Positions 1 to 7,808 are shown, counted from the stretch's first letter. The stretch: DNA of 64,000 nucleotides from Limnospira fusiformis SAG 85.79 (GCF_012516315.1 NZ_CP051185.1:1787403-1851402), one strand, 5' to 3'. A program made the numbers and translations. The notes: generated by a model from the sequence alone, not told the origin.

Positions 1-164
1 ATATAGGAGTAAAATTCCGCTCAAACCTGCGATGAGACACACAAAATTTCCCTTTCGGTGGGTCTAAATATTTCTCAAGCGGCTTGATGTTGAGGGGCTT
101 TGGTATTAGCAACATAAGCGAGGATGTTCGTATCCAGATAAATTCGTTTAGCTTCCCCTGCCAT
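1..164 (-). pseudogene. Broken PIN-domain (VapC-like) toxin, 5' part only
   Basis: Read on the minus strand from ATG at 164-162, the protein begins MAGEAKRIYLDTNILAYVAN, the usual PIN-domain opening with the first catalytic Asp in the LDTN motif. It would continue to a second PIN motif, AEFYSY, which holds a conserved Glu. Two in-frame TGA codons interrupt it, at codon 30 (75-77) and codon 48 (21-23). Both sit where a Leu TTA would fit, so each could be a single T-to-G change. The gene runs off the left edge and overlaps the end of the upstream antitoxin gene, as in VapBC operons. PIN toxins are Mg-dependent RNases; this copy should be inactive unless TGA is read through. The distal part is not visible. 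Confidence 0.6.
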
Positions 165-354
165 AAAGCATCGTCCGATTAAAGGGCTGGAGAATTTCGC
201 TGGCAAAAAACCAGGAATTCAAGTCTGATTCTGAGAGATTTTCTCGGGTTGATTGTTTCTGCTGTTGATTAATAGTTTTAAAAGTTTCTATCATCTTGTG
301 AATTTGCTCGATTTGTTCTGGGGTGAGTCCGGTGATATCAAGAGTTTGAGTCAT
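148..354 (-). CDS. Small antitoxin partner of the broken PIN gene
   Basis: A 68-residue protein. Its first 34 residues (MTQTLDITGLTPEQIEQ onward) are identical to those of the 876-1112 antitoxin, and the C-terminal half is unrelated. Its 3' end overlaps the start of the PIN pseudogene by 17 bases, the standard antitoxin-toxin layout. The shared N-terminal half probably carries dimerisation or operator contact and the divergent half the toxin contact; that split is inference. No domain with a known name is obvious. With its toxin carrying stops, this is likely an orphan antitoxin. Confidence 0.6.
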   Translation of the reverse strand: MTQTLDITGLTPEQIEQIHKMIETFKTINQQQKQSTRENLSESDLNSWFFASEILQPFNRTMLYGRGS

Positions 355-428
355 TTTTGAGTTGGGGGCTAGGGGTTGTTGACATTTTAGCTAATTTTGG
401 CGCTAAGGGTCAAAAACCGGGTTTCTTG
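253..428. repeat. Direct repeat, copy 1 (antitoxin 5' half plus leader)
   Basis: About 175 bp almost identical to 1011-1186 (offset 758). It covers the first 34 codons of the antitoxin gene, its upstream leader and the motif GAAACCGGGTTTCTT or a close variant. A weaker version of the leader alone lies at about 2930-3000, in front of a different toxin-antitoxin pair. Confidence 0.85.
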
Positions 429-440
429 AATCATCAAACC

Positions 441-499
441 TCCTCTAACCCGGTTTCAATGGCGGATATCAGATGAGGTTGATTGGGGGGAAACCCTTT
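441..499 (-). pseudogene. NACHT-gene 3' tail fragment A
   Basis: About 60 bp resembling the last 20 codons of the intact NACHT gene (4320-7808), including the stretch encoding the PNQRNLISAIETW region. It is the shortest of four displaced tails, lies on the same strand as the intact gene, and abuts the stop codon of the neighbouring PIN gene. Confidence 0.6.
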
Positions 500-883
500 T
501 TACCGAATCACTCGAATTTCGAGGTTAAGATTTAACTGACTCCATTGGCGGTCTGCGGTAATCACGGGTTGATTGAGAACAAGACCCAGGGCTAGACAAG
601 CGCGATCGCCTAGGGATAAGCCTAGAGGTTTAGTCATGGGTCGTAGCATACCCGCAATTTGAGCTTGCGGTTCATCAAAGGGAACAATTTTTAAGTTCAA
701 GTCGGACAAAATTTGCAAAATCTCGGTTTCTGAGATGCCAATTTCGGCCAATTTAGCAATAACTTCCGATAAATTAATGGTGCTAATCGTTGCATTTTCA
801 ATCAAGTCTGTTATTTGTTCACTCCCGCTTTCTTGATTGAGAAATGCTAATATAGCAGAGGCATCCATGATGACATTACTCAT
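500..883 (-). CDS. PIN-domain toxin, VapC family
   Basis: A 127-residue PIN-domain protein. The acidic residues expected for the metal-binding site are present: Asp7 (IMDAS), Glu40 (NLSEV), Asp93 (LGDRACLALG) and Asp111 (TADRQW). The family cleaves RNA, often tRNA or rRNA, when freed from its antitoxin. The start overlaps the end of the 876-1112 antitoxin by 8 bases, so the two are co-translated. Unlike the PIN gene at the left edge, this copy is intact. Its target cannot be told from sequence. Confidence 0.85.
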   Translation of the reverse strand: MSNVIMDASAILAFLNQESGSEQITDLIENATISTINLSEVIAKLAEIGISETEILQILSDLNLKIVPFDEPQAQIAGMLRPMTKPLGLSLGDRACLALGLVLNQPVITADRQWSQLNLNLEIRVIR

Positions 884-1112
884 GGATAGACTCGTGACGG
901 CGTTCTTGAATCAGTTCCTCTGTTAGGTTGCGATTTTTCGCATATTTTTTGACTATTTTTTGAGCCTGGGTGAGGGGGCTGGTGGAGTCAGTTATTAGTG
1001 GGCGATCGCCTTGTTTCTGCTGTTGATTAATAGTTTTAAAAGTTTCTATCATCTTGTGAATTTGCTCGATTTGTTCTGGGGTGAGTCCGGTGATATCAAG
1101 AGTTTGAGTCAT
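876..1112 (-). CDS. VapB-like antitoxin
   Basis: A 78-residue protein directly upstream of, and overlapping, the PIN toxin gene at 500-883. Residues 1-34 match the 148-354 antitoxin exactly. The rest is charged (KIVKKYAKNRNLTEELIQER) and likely wraps the toxin. The leader in front of it (1113-1193) is homologous to leaders in front of two other minus-strand modules, so the three may share an autoregulatory operator; that is inference. Confidence 0.75.
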   Translation of the reverse strand: MTQTLDITGLTPEQIEQIHKMIETFKTINQQQKQGDRPLITDSTSPLTQAQKIVKKYAKNRNLTEELIQERRHESIHE

Positions 1113-1186
1113 TTTTGAGTTGGGGGCTAGGGGTTGTTGACATTTTAGCTAATTTTGGTGCTAAGGGTCAGAAACCGGGTTTCTTG
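1011..1186. repeat. Direct repeat, copy 2 (antitoxin 5' half plus leader)
   Basis: Partner of 253-428; only a few mismatches were seen over about 175 bp. The repeat ends abruptly inside the two antitoxin genes, at codon 34 of each, so the duplication joined one N-terminal half to two different C-terminal halves and toxins. Confidence 0.85.
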
Positions 1187-1193
1187 GCTGCTT

Positions 1194-1612
1194 AAATCTC
1201 CTCTAACCAGGTTTCGATCGCAGATATCAGATTCCGTTGATTGGGGGGAAAGCCTTTTAACGGCGCTTCTAGGGGTTCTGAGGTGAGAAATGCGATTCTC
1301 CTACGGAGACGCTTCGCGATCGCAATTACCCCCGTCAGTTTTTGGCAAAAGGCGATCGCTTCTGGCGTGGGTTTCGTCCGGGTGGAAATTCGCCGCCGAA
1401 GAGGATGGCACGGTGGGGGAGGAGGTGGGGCGCGTTTTAGGCTTTTGAGGTGGCGATCGCATTTCGGCGGGGTCTTCCTCGGGATAAGTGATTTCCCAAA
1501 TCAGTTGGCGATCGGGTGAGGGCGATTTCCCCTTCGCGGGTTTGGTTAGCGAGGATGTCAGCGTTGAGGCAATACAGGGGTAGGTGTTGCAGGGATTCCC
1601 CGGTGAGCGCTT
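1194..1612 (-). pseudogene. NACHT-gene 3' tail fragment B
   Basis: About 420 bp matching the 3' end of the intact NACHT gene, from its stop region back to the segment encoding SLQHLPLYYLNADLLADE. Several indels break the frame, for example an insertion in the AFLTDDPLEAP segment and loss of part of the CPDEDPPEP segment. It is the longest displaced tail. It fills the gap between two toxin-antitoxin modules, and no intact gene is apparent in it. Confidence 0.75.
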
Positions 1613-1685
1613 ATTCGGAGAAAGAATTGAGGAGCGCGATCGGCTATAATTTATGAGGTGTAATCACACATTCAGCCTTAAAAAT

Positions 1686-1919
1686 ATGACTTCAACTCCT
1701 GAATTAATGAGCCGAATTACGCAAAATCCCGGTCAATGTGGGGGTCGTCCCTGTATTCGCGGGATGCGAATTAGAGTCACCGATATTTTAGAAATGTTAG
1801 CGGAAAATGTGAGCATTTCTGAAGTTTTAGAAGATTTTCCCGATTTAGAACTAGCAGATATTCAAGCCTGTCTGCTGTTTGCGGCAAGACGTACTGATTT
1901 TCCCAGACTCACCGCATGA
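1686..1919 (+). CDS. DUF433 antitoxin
   Basis: A DUF433 protein of 77 residues from MTSTPELMSRITQNPGQCGG; the core GGRPCIRGMRIRVTDILEML is the family signature with its helix-turn-helix-like fold. Family members usually begin at this methionine, so it is preferred over an ATG 33 bases upstream at 1653. The gene overlaps the downstream DUF5615 gene by 4 bases (ATGA). Known DUF433-DUF5615 pairs act as antitoxin and PIN-like toxin. Confidence 0.85.
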   Translation: MTSTPELMSRITQNPGQCGGRPCIRGMRIRVTDILEMLAENVSISEVLEDFPDLELADIQACLLFAARRTDFPRLTA

Positions 1920-2257
1920 AAATTTGGGTCGATGCTCAACTTCCGCCTACGTTGGCAAGTTGGCTGACAGAAACCTTTGGTTTAGAAGCGAGTGCATTGC
2001 GGGATTTAGGCTGGCGGGATGCTCAAGATATCGAGATTTTTGCAGCAGCACGGTCTGAAAATGTGGTGATTGTCACGAAAGACAGTGATTTTATTGATTT
2101 GGTCTGTCGTTTAGGATCGCCTCCTCAAATTTTATGGCTAACTTGTGGCAATGTCACGAACCGTAATTTGCGAAAATTGTTAATGGCAACTTTACCGAAT
2201 GCGTTAGAGCAATTGCAGCAAGGAGAAATGATTGTGGAAATTACGAATACTCCTTAA
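1916..2257 (+). CDS. DUF5615 PIN-like toxin
   Basis: A 113-residue DUF5615 (Mut7-C-like PIN fold) protein. It has the opening motif VDAQLPPTLASWL and the acidic motif VTKDSDFIDL that complete the presumed nuclease site. It is translationally coupled to the DUF433 gene through ATGA. It appears intact. Its stop codon touches NACHT tail fragment C, so the module fits tightly between two copied tails (B and C). Confidence 0.85.
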   Translation: MKIWVDAQLPPTLASWLTETFGLEASALRDLGWRDAQDIEIFAAARSENVVIVTKDSDFIDLVCRLGSPPQILWLTCGNVTNRNLRKLLMATLPNALEQLQQGEMIVEITNTP

Positions 2258-2345
2258 TTTCCTCTAACCAGGTTTCGATCGCAGATATCAGATTCGCTTG
2301 ATTCGGCGGAAAGCCTTTTAAGGGCGCTTCTGGGTTGTCGGAGAG
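2257..2345 (-). pseudogene. NACHT-gene 3' tail fragment C
   Basis: About 88 bp matching the last 25-30 codons of the intact NACHT gene (the segment encoding EAPLKGFPPNQRNLISAIETW), with substitutions. It starts exactly at the end of the DUF5615 coding region. Confidence 0.65.
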
Positions 2346-2385
2346 GATGGTAATTTTCGCTCAGATTTGAGTGCAGTGGATTTTT

Positions 2386-2616
2386 TCAGGTTTTAATCAG
2401 GTTTTGTTGGCCGAGTTCCAGGGAGATGCCACTAATGCGATCGTCTCCAGGGCGATAGGATAACACTTCGATGCCAATGGGTTCATTGGTATCTCCATCT
2501 TTGAAAAGGATAATATCGTTCCCCAGTTCCGTAGCAATTTGGTTAGGGCGGGGAGATTGCCAAAAAATGGTTAAGAGTTCGGTTTCGGGTTCGTAAAAGA
2601 CTTTTATTTGGGCCAT
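2386..2616 (-). CDS. DUF2283 protein, likely antitoxin
   Basis: A 76-residue DUF2283 protein with the family pattern YEPETELLTIFW, then IILFKDGDTNEPIGIEVLSY. It overlaps the end of the upstream gene (2604-2918) by 13 bases. DUF2283 proteins are commonly encoded next to small toxin-like genes and are thought to be the antitoxin; here the order would be toxin first. The role is inferred from context. Confidence 0.7.
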   Translation of the reverse strand: MAQIKVFYEPETELLTIFWQSPRPNQIATELGNDIILFKDGDTNEPIGIEVLSYRPGDDRISGISLELGQQNLIKT

Positions 2617-2918
2617 AATTTTGCTCCTGTTTTGATTGCATCAGTTTGGTAAGCTGTAATCAAGTAACCCTCGCCATTTAAACGCCGATGCAAGGCAACC
2701 AGCCATCTTTTTGCTTTGATGGTGCGATAAAATAGCAAGACATCAATATCGCGCTGACTTTGGTAAATGGCATCGGGTTGATTAAGGGTTTGCTGAATTT
2801 CTGTTTCATAATGGGTAATATCGGGATGTTTGATTAGCAAAGTTTGCCAGTAGCTTTCGGTGGTGCGGACGGTGAACCCTAGGGGAGTAGAAACAATAAA
2901 TTTAACAATTGATTCCAT
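2604..2918 (-). CDS. Putative small toxin paired with DUF2283
   Basis: A 104-residue protein with a central FYRTIKAKRWLVALHRRLNG and an end YLITAYQTDAIKTGAKLWP. This Arg/His-rich strand followed by a TAY-type strand recalls the RelE/BECR-like nucleases (DUF4258/PBECR type) that often pair with DUF2283. The exact family is not certain. It is intact, and its leader (2919-3009) resembles those of the two VapBC modules nearer the left edge. Confidence 0.6.
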   Translation of the reverse strand: MESIVKFIVSTPLGFTVRTTESYWQTLLIKHPDITHYETEIQQTLNQPDAIYQSQRDIDVLLFYRTIKAKRWLVALHRRLNGEGYLITAYQTDAIKTGAKLWPK

Positions 2919-3009
2919 GTTTTAGCTGAAGGCTAGGGTTTGATGATATTTTAGCGAATTTGAGAACTTGGGGTGAGGGTTCAGAAACCGGGTTTCTTGG
3001 TGGCTGCTT

Positions 3010-3276
3010 AAATCTCCCCTAACCAAGTTTCGATCGCAGATATCAGATTCCGTTGATTGGGGGGAAAGCCTTTTAACGGCGCTTCTAGGGGGTCGTCGGC
3101 GAGAAATCGTACTCTCCTACCCAGACGCTTCCGGAACGCAATTACCCCCGTCAGTTTTTGGCAAAAGGCGATCGCTTTTAGGGTGGGTTGGGTCGGGGTG
3201 GAAATTCGCCGCCAAAGAGGATGGCTCCGTGGGGGAGGAGGTGGGGCGCGTTTTAGGGTTTTGAGGTGGCGATCGC
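3010..3276 (-). pseudogene. NACHT-gene 3' tail fragment D
   Basis: About 266 bp matching the last part of the intact NACHT gene, from its stop codon back to the LKTLKRGNLLPHRAILFG segment, with indels. It lies between the DUF2283 module and the plus-strand VapBC module. Confidence 0.75.
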
Positions 3277-3328
3277 CAGTCAGGCTATACTACAATTAAT
3301 CAGAGCCTAAAATGAGGAATCAAGCCAA

Positions 3329-3565
3329 ATGACTACCCAAAAATTATTAGAAAAATGGCAGCGTTTAGACCCTGAACAACAGCAACAAGTTCTCGCTTTT
3401 ATTGACTCTCTTCATCAAACGCCCCAACCGACTAAACCCAGTTCCCCGCTTGGAGCAAAGTTAAGAAAAATCCGCCAAGAAATTATAGAATCGGGCATCC
3501 CCTTGTTAACGCCAGAAGAAATAGAACAAGAAAAAGCCGAACGCCGTGGAGGCTATGTGGACTAA
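3329..3565 (+). CDS. VapB-like antitoxin (DUF2281-like start)
   Basis: A 78-residue protein starting MTTQKLLEKWQRLDPEQQQQ, an opening seen in many cyanobacterial antitoxins, with a charged end (LLTPEEIEQEKAERRGGYVD) likely to contact the toxin. A ribosome site AGGAA lies about 10 bases ahead of the ATG, and a TATACT-type -10 box lies near 3285. The PIN toxin gene follows 2 bases after the stop. Confidence 0.75.
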   Translation: MTTQKLLEKWQRLDPEQQQQVLAFIDSLHQTPQPTKPSSPLGAKLRKIRQEIIESGIPLLTPEEIEQEKAERRGGYVD

Positions 3566-3567
3566 TA

Positions 3568-3972
3568 ATGATCCGAACTTTTGTTGATGCTGGAGTGTTA
3601 ATTTATGCGGCTCGCGCTGAAAATGAAATGGCTGAACTCGCTTTACAAATCTTAGAAGATGACCAGCGAGAATTTGCTTCTAGTATTTTTTTGAAATTAG
3701 AGGTTTTGCCAAAAGCCATTTATCATCAACAAAGTAGCGAGATAAAGTTTTATGAAACTTTTTTTGATGCCGTCATTTACTGGGCAAACGATATCAACAC
3801 TATCATTGAACAAGCCTATCGAGAATCTAGTCAATTTGGACTAGGGGCTATGGATGCTTTACATATTGCAGCAGCAGTCTCGGTTGGAGCAACGGAATTC
3901 ATAACCAATGAAAAACCTCAAAAGTCAATTCGTCGAACTCGAAGTATTAAGGTGATTTCTATTTATCAATGA
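3568..3972 (+). CDS. PIN-domain toxin
   Basis: A 134-residue PIN protein: FVDAGVLIYAAR carries Asp7, LKLEVLPKAI a conserved Glu, GLGAMDALHIAAA the third acidic residue, and the end reads FITNEKP where most relatives have FITTDKP. The Asp-to-Glu change in that last motif may keep the charge. It forms a two-gene operon with the antitoxin at 3329. Its end lies 42 bases from the remnant of another toxin gene on the other strand. Confidence 0.85.
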   Translation: MIRTFVDAGVLIYAARAENEMAELALQILEDDQREFASSIFLKLEVLPKAIYHQQSSEIKFYETFFDAVIYWANDINTIIEQAYRESSQFGLGAMDALHIAAAVSVGATEFITNEKPQKSIRRTRSIKVISIYQ

Positions 3973-4014
3973 TAGTGTTAATTCATCAACTTGACAACGA
4001 TATCGCCAAATATT

Positions 4015-4044
4015 TTAATCAATAAATAGGGTTTTATCACTCAT
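4015..4044 (-). pseudogene. PIN toxin remnant cut to 9 codons
   Basis: An ATG next to the stop of the broken antitoxin (4044-4261) opens MSDKTLFID and then hits TAA. MSDKTLFIDTN is a typical PIN-toxin opening, so the homology appears to stop right after the first catalytic Asp, where the neighbouring VapBC module begins. The call rests on nine residues plus position, so it is tentative. Confidence 0.45.
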
Positions 4045-4261
4045 CACTTTCTGTCGTGAATTTCATCTCGGGTTGGTTTGACCCACCCTTGAACCGGAAT
4101 GGGGTTTTCTGCCAGTTTATCCATTAATCTGGGTTGGGGCTTTGCTTCTGAAACCACAATCACTCTCAATCCCTTCCTTCTTGAATACTTTGTTGATATT
4201 CCGGCGGAATTTCTATCATGCCTTGTTTGATTTTCGCTTTAAATTCAAAAGAATTAACCAT
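4044..4261 (-). pseudogene. Frameshifted antitoxin gene
   Basis: From ATG at 4261 the frame reads MVNSFEFKAKIKQGMIEIPP and then EYQQSIQEGRD before a stop. The remainder, VIVVSEAKPQPRLMDKLAEN and then PIPVQGWVKPTRDEIHDRK, is in another frame and ends at 4044. Together they make a normal-length cyanobacterial antitoxin of the kind that precedes PIN toxins, with one small indel near 4165-4175. It lies 58 bases downstream of the NACHT stop codon. Confidence 0.65.
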
Positions 4262-4319
4262 TTTTTTACCTTTTTTGTCTATTAATCTATGGATATTTTA
4301 ACCTAAAAAATGCCAATCC

Positions 4320-7300
4320 TCAAATCTCCCCTAACCAGGTTTCGATCGCAGATATCAGATTCCGTTGATTGGGGGGAAAGCCTTTTAAGGGCGCTTCTAG
4401 GGGGTCGTCGGTGAGAAATGCGATCGCAATTACCCCCGTCAGTTTTTGGCAAAAGGCCATGAGTTCTGGGGTGGGTTGGGTCGGGGTGGAAACCGTTTCG
4501 CTACCGAAGAGGATGGCACGGTGGGGGAGGAGGTTACCGCGTTTTAGGGTTTTGAGGTGGCGGCGCAGTTCAGCGGGGGTGGCGGGTTCCGGGGGGTCTT
4601 CGTCGGGACAGGTGATTTCCCAAATCAGTTCGCTGAGGGTGAGGGCGATTTCCCGTTCGCGGGTTTCGTCAGCGAGGAGGTCCGCGTTGAGGTAATACAG
4701 GGGCAGGTGTTGCAGGGATTCGCAGGTGAGGGGAGAGGCGAAAGAGGGTTCGCCGCTATGGGGGGAGGTGGGGGGATTGTGCCATGCTTGGTAAAATTCG
4801 GGATAGGGCAGATTTTCGGCACAATTCCAGAGGACGTTGTAGGATGGATGGAATCGTTTAAAGTTGTTTTGGTCAACTCCATCGCTGAGGTTGTGTTTTA
4901 AGGCGGTGACAACCCCTGCATATTGTTGGGGGGTAGTGAGGATTTTTGGCAGACTCAAAGCTAACCGCCAGCGGGTATCTTCATCCTCAGTAGTTTCTAT
5001 AAGTTTAACCAAAACAGCGATCGCCTCGGGATTCCCTGGGTTGATTTCCCCTAAACTCTGAGCCGCCCACATCCTGTTTTTTTCATCCTCAGTGGTGGTG
5101 ATAACATTGACCAACCCAGCGATCGCTTTACAATTTCCCGGGTCAATCCTCCCTAAACTCGCCGCCACACGCCAACGGATATCTTCAGACTCAGTGTTTG
5201 CGATAATGTTCTGCAAATTAGCGATCGCCTCGGGATTTCTTTGTCCGATTTTTTCTAAGGTCTCAGCCGCCATCCAACGGATATCTTTAGACTTAGTGTT
5301 TGCCATTATTTTGACCAAACCAGAGATGGCTTGAGGATTTCCCTGTCCGATTTTCTCTAGCAACAAAACCGCATCCAGCCGGGTATATCCAGACGGACTG
5401 GTTTCGATAACTTCGAGTAAATCCGCAATTTCTTGAGAGTTTACTGTGTTAATTTTATCTGGGCTCTCAGACGCTTGCCGCGAGGTATCTTTATCCCCGT
5501 TGGAGATTCTAATTGTGTTCCAAGGGCAAACTTTAGCATTTTTGGGATCAATTTTTTTTAAAATCAACATTGCCTGCATCCGGGTATCTTCATCTGGGCA
5601 ATTATCAATAATTGCACTCAGTTCTGTAATCGTCAGCCGTCGAATGGTCTCATGTATCGCCTTTCTTGCCCCTTCTTCAACCGCTGCGCGAAAAGTCATC
5701 CATTTTGGCTTCTGAATGTCGAACTCACTCAACCCCCACTTCACCACCTGTCGCACAATCCCAGCAGCCAGGGAACAAGCCTTAAATTCATTAATTCCTG
5801 CTGCTGCTAAAAAATAGGCTTGATATTCATAAAATTCTCTATCTACTTTCTCAAAATTCCACTCTCCACAACCATCCTTAAACTCAACCAACCCCCGAAT
5901 AAACCCCTCCTTCTCATCCTCCCCAACATCCTCACGCCCCAACCACAACAAAATCACCTGCTTCCACTGCGGTTCAAAAATCCGATACCGCTTCCCCTCC
6001 ACCGGACGATCGCAATGATCCTTCGGCAGAAAATAATCCCAATCCTCCACCGCCAACGCCGCAAAATACTCCTGAAACGTCGCATGATAAAACGTATAGA
6101 CTTTTTCGCGGCGACTTTCCTCCGCTACTCCCACCTCATTCAACCAGCTTAACTTCAACGCCAGAGGAAACAACGACCCCGCCGCCTTCGGTTTCCCCAA
6201 ATGCTCACATACCAACCGATGAGTTAACCGAAATCGACTCGTTTCCGCCTCTAGGGATGCCTTCGCCAACTCTCCCAAAGCCGCATTTAACTGTTCCTTT
6301 TCCTCCTCCGTCACCGGAAAAGCCGTTTCCTTCCACCCATAGACCGACTCCACAAACCCCGCATACAAGTCCGCCATCGTTTCCGGTAGCGCATCCTCCA
6401 CCTTCCAAGTCGCACATAACAACGTTAACCGCAGGGGATTGCGGCATAAATCCTTAATCCGTTCCTTCCCGGACTCTTGCAACTCTGACCACAAGGATTC
6501 CGCTAACTGGACATCCTCACCCTCCGCCACCAACCCCCGAAACCAGCGCCGGATAAACTCCTGCATTTTTTCATCCTGAAACGGTTGGGTGAGATAGGTT
6601 TGAAACCCCTGTAACTGGCTGGGGTTCCCTTGCCACAAATTCAAGCGACAGGTCATGATAATCTGTGCCTTGCTCACCCAACCTTGTAAATCTAAAGACT
6701 GTTGCTCACTCTGACTCATTTCATCGAAGCCATCTAAAAGCAGCCAGACTGCACCTGCCTCAAATTTTTTCCTCCAGTCTGCTTTGATTTGCTCCGTTGC
6801 ATCAACTAATGTTTGATCAATCCAATTTTCTTTTAAATATTTGTGGAGTGGCTGATTGCCCAATTTTGCCAAGGATACCCAAACCACTAAATCATCGGTT
6901 TTTTGTAATAACCAAAATGCTAATTTTTGGAGTAACGTTGTTTTGCCCGCTCCCGCTTCTCCAACAATAGCAATATTTTTCTCGGTGCGTTCGCGAACGA
7001 TTTTATCACGAAATTTTTCGTAAGCGAACTTTTCCTTTTCCTGCACTTCCTGCCTGGTGAAAAAGTCCGAACCTCTTTCCGGGTCAATATCTTGGGGGTG
7101 TTTTGGTTTCTCACTCTGTTTCGGTTTCACCAGGGCTAAATCGACAAACAAATCCTCATCAATTAAGTTGCGATCGCGATTTCCATCAACCTGACCGATA
7201 ATTTCATTAATGGTTAAGTATTTCTGTTTAAGTAACATACGACGGCAAATATCTTGCCATTCATCAATGACATATTCTACCTGAAACTTCCCAATTTTTG

Positions 7301-7808
7301 TGTTAATCAGGGTTTTAAGTTGCTCATACCCGGTTTGGGAACTCTCCACAATCAGGATAATACTGCCTTCCTCAACCTTGGTAATGGAGAGGGTTTTATC
7401 CTTGAGGCGGTTTTGCAGGGTAGTGGTAATTTCGGTGAGTTGCCGTTGCGCTTCTTGATAGTTGCCTTTGAGTCCTAAAATGCAGCGATTGAGGGTTTGA
7501 GGGCGATCTATTATTATAAATTGCTCAATCAGCCATTGCCGCAAAATCCCCAATTTTCCCCGAGAGGACTGTTGGAGTTGGGGACAATCTGCCTGAAACT
7601 TTTTATAAATTTCTTGCATTCGCTTGGTGACAGTATCGACACCAATTTTATGCTTGACATCGGAAATTCCTTCATTGAGTATCTCGGTAAATTGGGCTTC
7701 AGTTTTAATATAACGCTCTTTCTCTGGAAATCGCTTCAATAAAGTCTCTGTCTCTTCTGGGGAGAGGCTGTGATTTTTGGCTTGTTGTCGGAGAAAGTCT
7801 TGCCACAT
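4320..7808 (-). CDS. NACHT NTPase with HEAT repeats, putative NLR-like defence protein
   Basis: A 1162-residue STAND-type NTPase. Residues 1-270 hold a helical region and a small alpha/beta segment of unknown role. The NACHT core follows, with Walker A GEAGAGKTT at about 283-291 and Walker B VWLLLDGFDEM at about 354-364. HEAT-like repeats of about 38 residues (IRWMAAETLEKIGQRNPEAI and similar) lie at about 770-960. A C-terminal domain ends GFPPNQRNLISAIETWLGEI. Bacterial NACHT proteins of this layout have been shown to protect against phage; here that role is inferred. No nuclease, TIR or other effector is visible. A GAGGTC ribosome site precedes the ATG. Four degenerate copies of its 3' end lie downstream among toxin-antitoxin modules. 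Confidence 0.85.
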   Translation of the reverse strand: MWQDFLRQQAKNHSLSPEETETLLKRFPEKERYIKTEAQFTEILNEGISDVKHKIGVDTVTKRMQEIYKKFQADCPQLQQSSRGKLGILRQWLIEQFIIIDRPQTLNRCILGLKGNYQEAQRQLTEITTTLQNRLKDKTLSITKVEEGSIILIVESSQTGYEQLKTLINTKIGKFQVEYVIDEWQDICRRMLLKQKYLTINEIIGQVDGNRDRNLIDEDLFVDLALVKPKQSEKPKHPQDIDPERGSDFFTRQEVQEKEKFAYEKFRDKIVRERTEKNIAIVGEAGAGKTTLLQKLAFWLLQKTDDLVVWVSLAKLGNQPLHKYLKENWIDQTLVDATEQIKADWRKKFEAGAVWLLLDGFDEMSQSEQQSLDLQGWVSKAQIIMTCRLNLWQGNPSQLQGFQTYLTQPFQDEKMQEFIRRWFRGLVAEGEDVQLAESLWSELQESGKERIKDLCRNPLRLTLLCATWKVEDALPETMADLYAGFVESVYGWKETAFPVTEEEKEQLNAALGELAKASLEAETSRFRLTHRLVCEHLGKPKAAGSLFPLALKLSWLNEVGVAEESRREKVYTFYHATFQEYFAALAVEDWDYFLPKDHCDRPVEGKRYRIFEPQWKQVILLWLGREDVGEDEKEGFIRGLVEFKDGCGEWNFEKVDREFYEYQAYFLAAAGINEFKACSLAAGIVRQVVKWGLSEFDIQKPKWMTFRAAVEEGARKAIHETIRRLTITELSAIIDNCPDEDTRMQAMLILKKIDPKNAKVCPWNTIRISNGDKDTSRQASESPDKINTVNSQEIADLLEVIETSPSGYTRLDAVLLLEKIGQGNPQAISGLVKIMANTKSKDIRWMAAETLEKIGQRNPEAIANLQNIIANTESEDIRWRVAASLGRIDPGNCKAIAGLVNVITTTEDEKNRMWAAQSLGEINPGNPEAIAVLVKLIETTEDEDTRWRLALSLPKILTTPQQYAGVVTALKHNLSDGVDQNNFKRFHPSYNVLWNCAENLPYPEFYQAWHNPPTSPHSGEPSFASPLTCESLQHLPLYYLNADLLADETREREIALTLSELIWEITCPDEDPPEPATPAELRRHLKTLKRGNLLPHRAILFGSETVSTPTQPTPELMAFCQKLTGVIAIAFLTDDPLEAPLKGFPPNQRNLISAIETWLGEI

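Noticed and set aside
1241-1519. Plus-strand protein beginning MGGKPFNGASRGS, also seen at 3057 and 4369
   Set aside because: These are antisense readings of the NACHT gene tail; at 4369 the same frame lies opposite the intact gene.
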